Shown: positions 18,041 through 27,082 of the stretch, one piece after another
Layout of the letters: every line of letters starts with the position of its first letter
Numbering within the stretch: the stretch's first letter is position 1
Translations under genes and position numbers: made by a program
The notes under the pieces: model-generated
Told to the model about the DNA's origin: nothing
Database searches by the model: none
The model's input: only the letters and a program-made list of their open reading frames with translations
Assembly: GCF_045291545.1 (NCBI RefSeq)
Contig: NZ_CP149514.1
Location: forward strand, 124,001-188,000
Direction of reading: 5' to 3'
Length of the DNA: 64,000 bases
DNA from: Gallaecimonas sp045291545
GTDB taxonomy: Bacteria > Pseudomonadota > Gammaproteobacteria > Enterobacterales > Gallaecimonadaceae

Positions 18041-19714
18041 ATGAGCGCCATCGTATTGCTGGTATTGGGGTTAGGTGGTATGGCCCTGGGCTATTTCGTC
18101 TATTCCAAGTTCATTGCCAAGCACGTCTACCAACTCGAAGAACAATTTCAAACCCCCGCCCACGAATTTGAAGACGGTGTGGACTTCGTCCCCACCAACA
18201 AATTTGTACTCTGGGGCCATCACTTTACTTCCGTAGCCGGTGCTGCGCCTATTGTCGGGCCCGCCATTGCGGTGATCTGGGGCTGGTTACCAGCCTTCTT
18301 GTGGGTCACTCTCGGTACCATCTTCTTTGCCGGTGTGCATGACTTCGGCGCCGTCTGGGCCAGTGTGCGCAACAAGGCCAAGTCGGTCGGCGCCCTGACC
18401 GGAGAAGTGGTCGGCAAACGGGCCCGTGCGGTCTTTATGATCGTGATTTTCCTGGTGCTGTTGATGGTTAACGCCGTCTTCGGCGTCGTTATCGCCAAGC
18501 TGCTGATCAACACGCCCGGTTCGGTATTGCCGGTGTGGGGCGCTATTGCGGTGGCACTGGTTATTGGCCAGTTGATCTACCGCTTTAAAATGGGCCTGGG
18601 GCTGGTGTCGGTTGTCGGTGTTGCGGTGCTTTACTGGTTGATCTACATGGGGCCGTCGGTACCGGTAACGCTACCTGATTCCGTGATCGGCTTATCGCCG
18701 TCAGCGGTATGGATCCTGATTTTGTTTGCTTACGCGGCCATTGCCTCGTTGCTGCCGGTCTGGGTTTTATTGCAACCGCGGGACTATATCAACGGTCTGC
18801 AGCTGTTTGTGGGCTTGATCCTGCTTTATGGAGCGGTACTGATTGCCAACCCGACCGTGGTCGCCCCAATGATTAACACCAATGTACCGGCCGGAACGCC
18901 GTCGATGGTGCCGTTATTGTTTGTGACCATAGCCTGTGGCGCTATCTCCGGCTTCCATGGCTTGGTGGCATCCGGCACCACATCCAAACAGCTCAACAAA
19001 GAAACCGATGCCCGTTTTGTCGGTTACTTTGGCTCTGTTGGTGAAGGTGCGCTGGCGCTGGCAGCCATCATTGCTGCAACGGCGGGTTTTGCCTCACTGG
19101 CTGACTGGCAAGCGGTATACACCGCCTTTGGTAAAGGCAGCCTGGTGGCCTTTGTGCAAGGCGGCGCCAGCATTCTCAGTGCGGGTACCGGTATGGACAG
19201 TACCGTTGCCGCCACTATGCTGACGGTGATGGCGGCGCTGTTTGCCGGAACCACCATGGATACCGGCTTGCGCCTGCAACGCTATATCTTCCAGGAATGG
19301 GGTGAGATCTACGACATCAAGTGGATGGGCAAGCCCTTTGCTGCTACCAGTCTGGCGGTTGTGAGCTGCCTGGTGCTGGCCTTTGGCGCCGGCGGTGCGG
19401 ATGGCTCCGGCGGCTTGCTGATCTGGCCATTGTTCGGTACCACCAACCAGTTGTTGGCCGGTCTGACGCTGCTGGTGATTGCCGTCATGCTGGTGCGCCG
19501 CAAGCGCCCGGCGATTTATGTCATGGCACCGCTGGTGTTCCTGCTGGTGATGACCCTGGCAGCGCTGCTGCTGCAATTGAAGGGCTTTTATACCGGTGGT
19601 AAGTGGTTCCTGCTGGGGCTGGATATCGTGGTGCTGGTGGCAGCGGTGCTGGTGACCTTGGAATGTATCGGTGCCCTGCGTGACGAAAAACGCAAAGCCG
19701 AGGCCAAGGTCTGA
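18041..19714 (+). CDS. cstA: Carbon starvation protein CstA-family transporter
   Basis: 557 aa, roughly 14-16 transmembrane helices. CstA and BtsT proteins take up peptides or pyruvate during nutrient limitation. Signature stretches are FTSVAGAAPIVGPAIAVIWGW, HDFGAVW and SGFHGLVASGTTSKQL. It is shorter than the 700 aa E. coli proteins but within the range of the compact CstA class. The stop shares its last base with the start of the next gene (TGATG). Three coupled genes follow one another here, suggesting a functional unit with the CC-ending protein and the ArsA-like ATPase. Confidence 0.92.
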   Translation: MSAIVLLVLGLGGMALGYFVYSKFIAKHVYQLEEQFQTPAHEFEDGVDFVPTNKFVLWGHHFTSVAGAAPIVGPAIAVIWGWLPAFLWVTLGTIFFAGVHDFGAVWASVRNKAKSVGALTGEVVGKRARAVFMIVIFLVLLMVNAVFGVVIAKLLINTPGSVLPVWGAIAVALVIGQLIYRFKMGLGLVSVVGVAVLYWLIYMGPSVPVTLPDSVIGLSPSAVWILILFAYAAIASLLPVWVLLQPRDYINGLQLFVGLILLYGAVLIANPTVVAPMINTNVPAGTPSMVPLLFVTIACGAISGFHGLVASGTTSKQLNKETDARFVGYFGSVGEGALALAAIIAATAGFASLADWQAVYTAFGKGSLVAFVQGGASILSAGTGMDSTVAATMLTVMAALFAGTTMDTGLRLQRYIFQEWGEIYDIKWMGKPFAATSLAVVSCLVLAFGAGGADGSGGLLIWPLFGTTNQLLAGLTLLVIAVMLVRRKRPAIYVMAPLVFLLVMTLAALLLQLKGFYTGGKWFLLGLDIVVLVAAVLVTLECIGALRDEKRKAEAKV

Positions 19715-19992
19715 TGAAAGAGACCTTCGCACGGCTGCGGTTTTGGTATCAAAAAGCCAGTACGCTGGGGGCGCAGTATTATAACGCCCCCTACCGTGCC
19801 GCCATTGCCCGGGCCAAGCGGGATGAAGAAGATCTGTTCATGCTGCTGGTGTTCTCGGAAATGATGGGGGTGCCAAATCCTGCTTCCTGGTACTGCCTGG
19901 AACTGCAGCCGCTGCTACTTGAACGTTTCCATGCCTGGCATAAACGCATGGGCATGGAGCGTTCCCCTCTTGATAACTTTCGGTGCTGCTGA
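19714..19992 (+). CDS. Small cory-CC-star-type protein ending in Cys-Cys
   Basis: 92 aa, mostly helical, rich in aromatic and charged residues. The last residues are ...DNFRCC followed at once by the stop, plus an internal WYCLE; this fits the small 'cory-CC-star' family, whose members end in a Cys-Cys pair. Biochemical role unknown; the C-terminal thiols could bind metal or be redox active. It is translationally coupled at both ends, to cstA (TGATG) and to the ArsA-type ATPase (TGATG), which makes a shared function likely. Confidence 0.75.
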   Translation: MKETFARLRFWYQKASTLGAQYYNAPYRAAIARAKRDEEDLFMLLVFSEMMGVPNPASWYCLELQPLLLERFHAWHKRMGMERSPLDNFRCC

Positions 19993-20993
19993 TGTTAAAG
20001 CAACTACTGACAGACAAACGGCTACTGCTGGTTGGCGGCAAAGGCGGCGTGGGTAAAACCACCGTCTCGGCCGCTTTGGCAGTAGCAGCGGCCGAAGCTG
20101 GGCGTAAGGTGCTGGTGATTTCTACCGATCCGGCGCACAGCCTGGCTGACGCCTTCGACCGCCCCATCGGTGGCAAACCGGTTGCCTTGGCCAATAACCT
20201 CACTGGCCTGGAACTGGACCCGGATGCCGAAGTGGAAGCTTATCTGGAACGGGTCTTGGCGCAGATGCGCCGCTATGCCGGCCCCGATCAGGTAGGTGAA
20301 CTGAAGCGCCAGCTGCGGTTGTCGAGCCAATCACCGGGTGCGCAGGAAGCCGCGCTACTGGAGCGTATGGCACGGTTGATGGAAGAAGGCCTGGAACAGT
20401 ACGACCTGCTGATTTTTGATACTGCACCGACCGGCCATACCTTGCGGCTGTTGAGCCTGCCAGAGGTCATGGCGGCCTGGACAGAAGGCCTGCTCAAACA
20501 CAACAAGCGGGCGGAAAAACTCGGTGAAGTATTGTCACACCTGACACCGGGGCGCAGTGTCGCCAGCCCGGTCGGTGACCCGTCCGAGGATGCCTTGGAG
20601 GGGCTGGATGATCGTGGCCGTGAACTGGCCGACACGCTACTGAAACGGCAACGGTTATTTCACCGTACCCGGCACCTGCTGGCGGATAGCGAACGCACTG
20701 GCTTTTTGTTTGTGCTGACACCAGAACGGTTACCGGTGCTGGAAACTGAACGGGCCGTCAATGCCCTGCAAGATGCCCATATTCCCGTGGCCGGTGCTGT
20801 GGTGAACCGGGTTTTACCGGCAGCGGACGACAGTGTTTTCTGGGCTGCTCGCCGGGAGCGCCAGCAACGCCATCTGGATGACATCGCCGAGAGGCTTGGT
20901 GCCTTGGCGCGGGTACAGGTGCCATTGCAGCAGGACGATATTCAAGGCCTGAATGCGCTCAGTCAGTTTGGTCAGCAACTGTTGCATGCCTAA
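19992..20993 (+). CDS. ArsA/Get3-family ATPase
   Basis: 333 aa deviant Walker-A P-loop ATPase (GGKGGVGKTT, about residues 15-24), switch I region STDPAHSLADAF, and switch II-like FDTAPTGHTLRLL. Single-domain, so not the duplicated plasmid ArsA; no arsB, arsC or arsR is near. Members of this group can act as membrane-protein targeting factors (Get3-like) or as ATPases of unknown role. The tight coupling to cstA and the CC-ending protein suggests it helps assemble or regulate the transporter. The ATG overlapping the previous stop is preferred over a GTG three codons earlier. Confidence 0.85.
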   Translation: MLKQLLTDKRLLLVGGKGGVGKTTVSAALAVAAAEAGRKVLVISTDPAHSLADAFDRPIGGKPVALANNLTGLELDPDAEVEAYLERVLAQMRRYAGPDQVGELKRQLRLSSQSPGAQEAALLERMARLMEEGLEQYDLLIFDTAPTGHTLRLLSLPEVMAAWTEGLLKHNKRAEKLGEVLSHLTPGRSVASPVGDPSEDALEGLDDRGRELADTLLKRQRLFHRTRHLLADSERTGFLFVLTPERLPVLETERAVNALQDAHIPVAGAVVNRVLPAADDSVFWAARRERQQRHLDDIAERLGALARVQVPLQQDDIQGLNALSQFGQQLLHA

Positions 20994-20994
20994 T

Positions 20995-21018
20995 GAAAAC
21001 CGCCAGCAGGCGGTTTTC
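20995..21018. terminator. Intrinsic terminator after the cstA operon
   Basis: Perfect ten-base stem GAAAACCGCC/GGCGGTTTTC with loop AGCA, beginning at the ATPase stop codon. It has T-rich arms on either strand but no long T tail. Confidence 0.75.
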
Positions 21019-21088
21019 ATCGCTTTCCCCCATAGAAAACCCCATTTTTATCATTAAAAGCAATTGCTCTTATTGTTAATCCCCGTTT

Positions 21089-21102
21089 AGCAGGTTCCTG
21101 CT
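21089..21102. promoter_or_regulatory. Inverted repeat upstream of katG
   Basis: AGCAGG-TT-CCTGCT, a short perfect dyad about 105 bases before the katG ATG, followed by a further CCTGCT. Possible regulator site; it does not match the OxyR consensus and no assignment is made. The rest of the 190-base leader is AT-rich near its left end. Confidence 0.3.
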
Positions 21103-21207
21103 ACCCCTGCTAGCTTGAAATAAGCACAAGCGGCAGTGGTGCGGTCGTGTATTTCCCACATCATCGGTAGCGCTGCCTGTTATCTGACCCTAAAAAGGAC
21201 TGACAAG

Positions 21208-23379
21208 ATGAGTAACGGTAAATGCCCGGTGATGCACGGTGCTAATACGGCGGTGGGCAATGACACCATGGCGTGGTGGCCAAAAGCCCTGAATCTCGAC
21301 ATCCTCCATCAGCATGACCGCAAGACCAACCCACTGGGTGACGACTTCAATTATGCAGAAGCCTTCAAAACGCTGGATCTGGCAGCGGTCAAAGCCGACC
21401 TTAAAGCCCTGATGACCAATAGCCAGAGCTGGTGGCCAGCCGACTGGGGCCATTATGGTGGCTTGATGATCCGTATGGCCTGGCATGCGGCAGGCTCTTA
21501 CCGTATTGCCGATGGCCGGGGTGGTGCTGGCACAGGTAATCAACGCTTTGCGCCACTGAATTCCTGGCCTGACAACGTTAACCTCGACAAAGCCCGGCGA
21601 CTGCTGTGGCCTATTAAGAAAAAGTACGGCAATAAACTCTCCTGGGCCGATTTGATTATTCTCGCCGGCACCATGGCTTATGAGTCAATGGGCCTGAAAA
21701 CCTTCGGCTTTGCCGGCGGCCGTGAAGATATCTGGCACCCGGAAAAAGACACGTACTGGGGCTCGGAAAAAGAATGGCTGGCGCCCAGTGACAACCCCGA
21801 CAGCCGTTACTCCGGTGAACGTGATCTGGAAAATCCGCTGGCGGCGGTAATGATGGGGTTGATTTACGTTAACCCGGAAGGGGTTGATGGCCAGCCTGAT
21901 CCTTTGAAGACCGCCCAGGATGTGCGCGAAACGTTCAAGCGCATGGCCATGAATGACGAAGAGACCGTCGCGCTTACCGCTGGTGGCCATACCGTCGGCA
22001 AATGCCATGGCAATGGTAATGCCGATAACCTCGGCCCTGAGCCCGAGGCGGCAGATGTTGATGCGCAGGGCCTGGGCTGGCTCAATACGGTTAGCCGCGG
22101 GATCGGCCGCGACACCGTTACCAGCGGTTTGGAAGGTGCCTGGACTACCCATCCCACGCAATGGGATAACGGCTACTTTCATTTGTTACTGAACTACCAC
22201 TGGGAGCTGGCCAAAAGCCCGGCCGGTGCCTGGCAGTGGGAGCCGGTGGACATCAAGGAAGAAGACAAGCCAGTGGATGTGGAAGCCCCCAGCATTCGCC
22301 ATAACCCCATCATGACTGACGCTGACATGGCCATGAAAATGGATCCGGCCTATCGGCAGATAGCCGAACGCTTTTATAACGATCCGGACTACTTCGCAGA
22401 CGTTTTTGCGCGTGCCTGGTTCAAGCTGACGCACCGTGACATGGGGCCGAAAAGCCGTTACCTGGGGCCGGACGTACCAGCTGAAGAACTGATTTGGCAA
22501 GATCCGGTGCCAGCCGGTAACACTGATCTCAACGCTAGCGATATCGCACAACTCAAAGCACAAATCCTGGCCAGCGGTTTGCGTGTTGGTGAGCTGGTTG
22601 CCACTGCCTGGGACAGTGCCCGTACGTTCCGTGGCTCGGACTTTCGTGGTGGTGCCAATGGCGCCAGGATACGCTTGGCACCACAAAAAGACTGGCAAGG
22701 GAACGAACCGGTACGGCTACAAAAAGTACTGGCTGAGCTCGAAGCAATCCAACACAACTTCGCCAAGCCAGTATCACTGGCTGATTTGATTGTGCTGGCC
22801 GGCACCGCCGCCGTGGAAAAAGCGGCGGCTGATGCCGGGGTGGCGATCACGGTGCCCTTTGCGCCGGGCCGTGGGGATGCCACGGAGGCAATGACCGACG
22901 CCGAATCCTTTGCGCCACTGGAGCCAGTGCATGATGGCTTTCGTAACTGGCTGAAGCAGGATTATGCGGTGCAACCGGAAGAGCTGTTACTTGACCGTGC
23001 CCAGCTGATGGGCCTGACGGCGCCGCAAATGACGGCACTGATAGGCGGCTTACGGGTACTGGGCGCCAACTATGACAACAGTCCGGAGGGGGTCTTTACG
23101 GACCGCATTGGTGTCTTGTCCAACGACTTTTTCGTTAACCTGACCGATATGGCCTACCAGTGGCAGCCAACGGCGAGCAATCGCTACAACATTGTGGCCC
23201 GTGATACTGGCAAGGTAGCCTGGACGGCCAGCCGGGTTGATTTGGTGTTTGGCTCCAACGCCATACTGCGCTCCTACGCCGAGGTTTACGCCCAGGACGA
23301 TAATCACCAGAAGTTCGTCAAAGACTTTGTTGCAGCCTGGGTGCAGGTGATGAACGCCGACCGTTTTGACTTGCACTGA
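21208..23379 (+). CDS. katG: Catalase-peroxidase KatG
   Basis: 723 aa bifunctional haem enzyme that removes hydrogen peroxide. The N-terminal active domain shows R89-W92-H93 (MIRMAWHAAGSYR) as distal residues, H261 (AGGHTVGKCHG) as the proximal haem ligand, and W92, Y220 (GLIYVNPEG) and M246 as the likely covalent Met-Tyr-Trp adduct. The C-terminal haem-less duplicate covers about 420-723. The ATG has AAGGA upstream; an in-frame extension of 24 codons is not KatG-like. No signal peptide, so cytoplasmic. Confidence 0.97.
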   Translation: MSNGKCPVMHGANTAVGNDTMAWWPKALNLDILHQHDRKTNPLGDDFNYAEAFKTLDLAAVKADLKALMTNSQSWWPADWGHYGGLMIRMAWHAAGSYRIADGRGGAGTGNQRFAPLNSWPDNVNLDKARRLLWPIKKKYGNKLSWADLIILAGTMAYESMGLKTFGFAGGREDIWHPEKDTYWGSEKEWLAPSDNPDSRYSGERDLENPLAAVMMGLIYVNPEGVDGQPDPLKTAQDVRETFKRMAMNDEETVALTAGGHTVGKCHGNGNADNLGPEPEAADVDAQGLGWLNTVSRGIGRDTVTSGLEGAWTTHPTQWDNGYFHLLLNYHWELAKSPAGAWQWEPVDIKEEDKPVDVEAPSIRHNPIMTDADMAMKMDPAYRQIAERFYNDPDYFADVFARAWFKLTHRDMGPKSRYLGPDVPAEELIWQDPVPAGNTDLNASDIAQLKAQILASGLRVGELVATAWDSARTFRGSDFRGGANGARIRLAPQKDWQGNEPVRLQKVLAELEAIQHNFAKPVSLADLIVLAGTAAVEKAAADAGVAITVPFAPGRGDATEAMTDAESFAPLEPVHDGFRNWLKQDYAVQPEELLLDRAQLMGLTAPQMTALIGGLRVLGANYDNSPEGVFTDRIGVLSNDFFVNLTDMAYQWQPTASNRYNIVARDTGKVAWTASRVDLVFGSNAILRSYAEVYAQDDNHQKFVKDFVAAWVQVMNADRFDLH

Positions 23380-23449
23380 AGGTTAGGCGCGTTTGCTGGG
23401 CTCATCGCTTCGCAAGAAGCCTGGAAGGTAGTATGGGCCTTTCATAACA

Positions 23450-23478
23450 AACAGGCCGCCAGTTTGGCGGCCTGTTTT
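23450..23478. terminator. Bidirectional terminator between katG and the hydroxylase gene
   Basis: Stem AACAGGCCGCC/GGCGGCCTGTT with loop AGTTT and a T run on the plus strand. It separates two convergent genes. Confidence 0.9.
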
Positions 23479-23479
23479 T

Positions 23480-24409
23480 CTACTCGACGGCTGGGTGTTC
23501 TGCGCCGCGTTTCCCGGCGCGCTGGCGAGCCAGCCATTCTTCCTTGAGCATGTCGCTGGTCTTGCGGCTGCCGTCTGGTGTCCAGCCCGGTGGAGCAAAG
23601 AGAAACATGAATTTGTCGTGCAGGGTCCTGGCCCCCCTGATGTCCTTGATAATGCCCCACCATTCATGGAAGGCAACCCGCAGCGGGTTGAAGGTGCCCA
23701 GATCGTGCACGAGGCCGTAGCGTACGGGCTCGGCATCGTCTTCGGGCACGAAGGTGCCGAACAGCTTGTCCCAAATGATAAAGACACCAGCATAGTTGGA
23801 GTCCAGATATTGCGGGTTGTTGGCGTGATGGACACGGTGGTGGCTTGGGGTGTTCATGATTGCCTCAAACCAGCGTGGCATGCGCCTTATCGCCTCGGTA
23901 TGGACCCAGAATTGGTAAATGAGGTTGATGCCGGCAACGAACAGGATAATGGCCGGGTGCACCCCGAGAATGATCAGCGGGATCTTAAACAGGGCGCCGG
24001 GCGTGAATTGGCCGGTCCAGGTCTGTCTCAGTGCGGTCGTCAGGTTGTAATGCTGGCTGGAATGATGGGTGACATGTGCGGCCCACATCCAGCGCACGCG
24101 ATGGCCGTAGCGGTGTAGCCAGTAATAGGCGAAGTCATCGAGCACGAAGGCGAGCACGAACACCCAAGGTGCCTGGCCGAGGTCGAAGAGCCTCAGATTG
24201 TCCCAGATCCAGTAGGCGCTGATGGCAGCAATAGACGCAGTCAGAGCACCGGAAACTGTACTGCCCAGGCCCATGACCAGCGAGGTATAGGTATCCCTGC
24301 TTTCAAAATGGGCACGGCCGGTTTTCCAGCCATAGATCATTTCAGCCAGGCACAGCAGCACAAAGGCCGGCACAGCGATAACGGTTGGTTCTGGCAGGTT
24401 AAGCAGCAT
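23480..24409 (-). CDS. Sterol desaturase / fatty acid hydroxylase superfamily membrane protein
   Basis: 309 aa integral membrane di-iron oxygenase. Histidine boxes: H99-RYG-H103, H112-VT-HH116, and HHRVHH at 190-195, with H170 between; together these are the eight-histidine signature. Hydrophobic segments precede the first box. The true substrate (sterol, carotenoid, ether lipid or fatty acid) is not readable. The ATG at the seventh downstream codon of the open frame has a clear GGAGG nine bases before it, so the upstream TTG is rejected. The start overlaps the previous gene by 11 bases, indicating co-translation. Confidence 0.85.
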   Translation of the reverse strand: MLLNLPEPTVIAVPAFVLLCLAEMIYGWKTGRAHFESRDTYTSLVMGLGSTVSGALTASIAAISAYWIWDNLRLFDLGQAPWVFVLAFVLDDFAYYWLHRYGHRVRWMWAAHVTHHSSQHYNLTTALRQTWTGQFTPGALFKIPLIILGVHPAIILFVAGINLIYQFWVHTEAIRRMPRWFEAIMNTPSHHRVHHANNPQYLDSNYAGVFIIWDKLFGTFVPEDDAEPVRYGLVHDLGTFNPLRVAFHEWWGIIKDIRGARTLHDKFMFLFAPPGWTPDGSRKTSDMLKEEWLARQRAGKRGAEHPAVE

Positions 24410-24824
24410 GCTGTGGCGCCTCCACTTCAAGCTTTTTCAGAAGGTTGTAGGCTTTTTCTTGTGCGTCGCCTGAGAGGAGGAAATACAGCCCCGGGTAGGT
24501 GAAGTCATGAAAACGGATATACAGGCGGTCATCTTGGCGTTCAAGCGCAGCAATATCCGCGGCTGTCAGCAGGCGGCAGACTACCCGGTCACCGGGCTGG
24601 GTTACGAGGCCAAGCTCCTTCTCGCTGGCGGCGATCAGTAATAATGCAGCCGTACCGTCTTCTGCAATGATGGCTTCACCTGGCGTCAGGTCAGGGTAGC
24701 AGCGGCTAAAGTTATGGCGCACACGCTCAGCGTCCAGGCTCTTTTGCACGGGAAAGAGCCAGCGGGCAATCAACGCCAACAGCGTGATCGCTATGAACGA
24801 AAGTGCGAACTGCGTGTAATCCAT
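24399..24824 (-). CDS. Hypothetical membrane-anchored protein
   Basis: 141 aa. One N-terminal helix (about 6-26, FALSFIAITLLALIARWLF) and a soluble remainder without recognisable motifs, presumably cytoplasmic or periplasmic. It overlaps the hydroxylase gene by 11 bases and must be co-transcribed with it, so a helper role there is possible. Family not recognised. Confidence 0.7.
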   Translation of the reverse strand: MDYTQFALSFIAITLLALIARWLFPVQKSLDAERVRHNFSRCYPDLTPGEAIIAEDGTAALLLIAASEKELGLVTQPGDRVVCRLLTAADIAALERQDDRLYIRFHDFTYPGLYFLLSGDAQEKAYNLLKKLEVEAPQHAA

Positions 24825-24902
24825 ACCGGCTTTCCTGACATTATTGTTATTGCCAACCCTTTATATACTGCTTCATCAAGGTAAGTAAAAACGGCCGCTT
24901 TG

Positions 24903-25112
24903 TTAAGGATGACTCAGGGCGGTTGTGAGCCAGGCCAATACCAGCTGCTGTTTGCTCTGGTCGGGGAAAAGGATAGAAAAGTGATTGTCATTTTGCCCTG
25001 TCCAGCGGCGCAGCTGGAGTGCTGACAGCGTTGTTGTCCAACGGGGCTTGCTCACCTTGTCTTGTGCTGCTGCCAGCAGCACAGGCTTATGCCATTTTGA
25101 TAAAAGCGCCAT
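24903..25112 (-). CDS. Small hypothetical protein
   Basis: 69 aa from the ATG whose AAGGA lies about 11 bases upstream; a second ATG four codons earlier sits directly on that site and is less likely. The chain is basic and tryptophan-rich (LSKWHKPVLL, RRWTGQ, LVLAWLTTAL) with no signal peptide or membrane helix. Not recognised; it sits alone between the pckA terminator and the hydroxylase pair. Confidence 0.45.
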   Translation of the reverse strand: MALLSKWHKPVLLAAAQDKVSKPRWTTTLSALQLRRWTGQNDNHFSILFPDQSKQQLVLAWLTTALSHP

Positions 25113-25151
25113 GTCATAGTACATCCTTGTTGTTCATAACCTGAACTACCA

Positions 25152-25178
25152 AAAAGGCCGCTCAGTGAGCGGCCTTTT
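25152..25178 (-). terminator. Intrinsic terminator after pckA
   Basis: Stem AAAAGGCCGCT/AGCGGCCTTTT with loop CAGTG, ending in a T tract when read on the minus strand just beyond the pckA stop. Confidence 0.88.
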
Positions 25179-25186
25179 CGAGTCTT

Positions 25187-26788
25187 TTACAGCTTGGGGC
25201 CGGCGGCCACCAGAGCTTTACCGGCATCGTTGTCGGTGAACTTTGCAAAGTTATCGACAAAGCGCTGTGCCAGGTCGGTCGCTTTTTCCTGCCACTGAGC
25301 AGCATCCGGGTAGGTATTGCGTGGGTCCAAAATGGCGCTGTCTTCTACCCCCGGCAAAGCGCTGGGTACGGCCAGGTTGAAGTAGGGCAGGGTATGGAAC
25401 TCAGCCTTATCAATGCTGCCATCAAGAATGGCGTCAATGATGGCGCGGGTTGCCTTGATGGAGATCCGCTTGCCAGTGCCATTCCAGCCGGTGTTGACCA
25501 AATAGGCCTCAGCACCAGCGGCTTTCATCCGCTTGACCAGCACTTCGGCGTATTGCGTTGGGTGCAGAGTCAAAAAGGCTGCGCCAAAGCAGCTGGAAAA
25601 GGTGGGCGTCGGTTCGGTAACGCCGCGCTCGGTGCCTGCCAGCTTGGCGGTAAAACCAGACAGGAAGTAGTACTCGGCCTGGGCATCGGTCAGTTTGGCT
25701 ACCGGCGGCAGTACGCCAAAGGCGTCGGCCGTCAGGAAGATCACCTTCTTGGCATGGCCCGCTTTGGAGACCGGCTTGACGATGTTGTCGATATGGTAGA
25801 TAGGGTAGGAGACCCGGGTGTTTTCGGTCTTGTTACCATCATCAAAGTCGACGCTGCCGTCGGCGCGCACGGTGACATTCTCCAGCAGGGCGTCGCGGCG
25901 AATGGCATTGTAAATATCCGGCTCGGCTTCCTTGCTGAGGTTAATGGTCTTGGCGTAGCAGCCCCCCTCAAAGTTGAATACGCCGTCATCATCCCAGCCA
26001 TGTTCGTCGTCGCCAATCAGCTGGCGTTTCGGATCGGTCGAAAGGGTTGTTTTACCGGTACCGCTGAGACCAAAGAAAATCGCCACATCGCCTTCTTTAC
26101 CAACGTTGGCAGAGCAGTGCATGGAGGCAATGCCTTTGAGCGGCAGCAGGTAGTTCATCATTGAGAACATGCCCTTTTTCATTTCCCCGCCGTACCAGGT
26201 ACCGCCGATCAGCTGCATCCGTTCGGTGAGGTTGAAGGCGACGAAGTTTTCGCTGTGCAGGCCGTGTTTTTCACATTCCTGGTTGGTGCACTTGGCGCCG
26301 TTCATCACCACGAAGTCAGGCTGAAAGACTTTCAGTTCTTCTTTCGAAGGGCGAATGAACATGTTTTTGACAAAGTGTGCCTGCCAGGCCACTTCGGTAA
26401 TAAAACGCACGGCCAGGCGGGAGTCTTCATTGGCACCGCAGAAGGTGTCCACCACAAACAAGCGCTTGCCGGACAGCTGCTCACTGACCAAGCCTTTCAG
26501 ATCGGCCCAGATTTCCGGAGAAATGGGTTTGTTGTCATTTTTACCTTGGTCGGCCCACCAAACGGTGTCACGAGTGGTATCGTCACGAACGATGTATTTG
26601 TCCTTGGGAGAGCGGCCGGTAAAAATACCGGTATCCACGGCAACGGCGCCCAGGTCAGTGACCACCCCTTTTTCATAACCTGTTAAATCAGAACGGGTTT
26701 CTTCTTCGAATAATTGGTCGTACGAGGGATTGTGGACAATCTCCTGGACATCGGTAATGCCGTATTGGCCCAGATCGAGGTTGCTCAT
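25187..26788 (-). CDS. pckA: ATP-dependent phosphoenolpyruvate carboxykinase
   Basis: 533 aa cytoplasmic enzyme that converts oxaloacetate and ATP to phosphoenolpyruvate and CO2, the first committed step of gluconeogenesis. PCK-specific region GIFTGRSPKDKYIV (54-67), kinase-1a P loop GLSGTGKT (240-247), and the kinase-2 motif with metal-binding DDEHGWDDDGVFNFEGGCYAK. Start has GCAGGAG upstream. In E. coli it lies between envZ and hslO; here katG, the hydroxylase and the cstA operon are on one side, and the protease and Rhs region on the other. Confidence 0.97.
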   Translation of the reverse strand: MSNLDLGQYGITDVQEIVHNPSYDQLFEEETRSDLTGYEKGVVTDLGAVAVDTGIFTGRSPKDKYIVRDDTTRDTVWWADQGKNDNKPISPEIWADLKGLVSEQLSGKRLFVVDTFCGANEDSRLAVRFITEVAWQAHFVKNMFIRPSKEELKVFQPDFVVMNGAKCTNQECEKHGLHSENFVAFNLTERMQLIGGTWYGGEMKKGMFSMMNYLLPLKGIASMHCSANVGKEGDVAIFFGLSGTGKTTLSTDPKRQLIGDDEHGWDDDGVFNFEGGCYAKTINLSKEAEPDIYNAIRRDALLENVTVRADGSVDFDDGNKTENTRVSYPIYHIDNIVKPVSKAGHAKKVIFLTADAFGVLPPVAKLTDAQAEYYFLSGFTAKLAGTERGVTEPTPTFSSCFGAAFLTLHPTQYAEVLVKRMKAAGAEAYLVNTGWNGTGKRISIKATRAIIDAILDGSIDKAEFHTLPYFNLAVPSALPGVEDSAILDPRNTYPDAAQWQEKATDLAQRFVDNFAKFTDNDAGKALVAAGPKL

Positions 26789-27082
26789 GGATGCGGCTCC
26801 TGCGGGTCGGTCGTAACTGCGTAGGGTATGAGTATTTTATGGCGGCATTGTAGCCCAAGGGGGGAGCGCAAAGAACGCCTGATAGTCACGAAAGTGAAAG
26901 ACTTTCAGCTTGAGTTACAAAAAATTTGAAGCCGGTCTGATCTACTGCACGTTTTTCATTCAGGGCTGAACGTAAACACAAGATGCCGTTGTGCAAATGT
27001 ATCAACAGTGTTAAATCGAGATGATGCCATGCTGACCTGCTAAAGGTGGCGCCTGACTCATTGCCAAGAAGGATGAAGTAAC

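Noticed and set aside
19992..20993. Arsenite efflux ATPase ArsA
   Set aside because: Single-domain, no arsB, arsC, arsD or arsR nearby, and translationally coupled to cstA instead.
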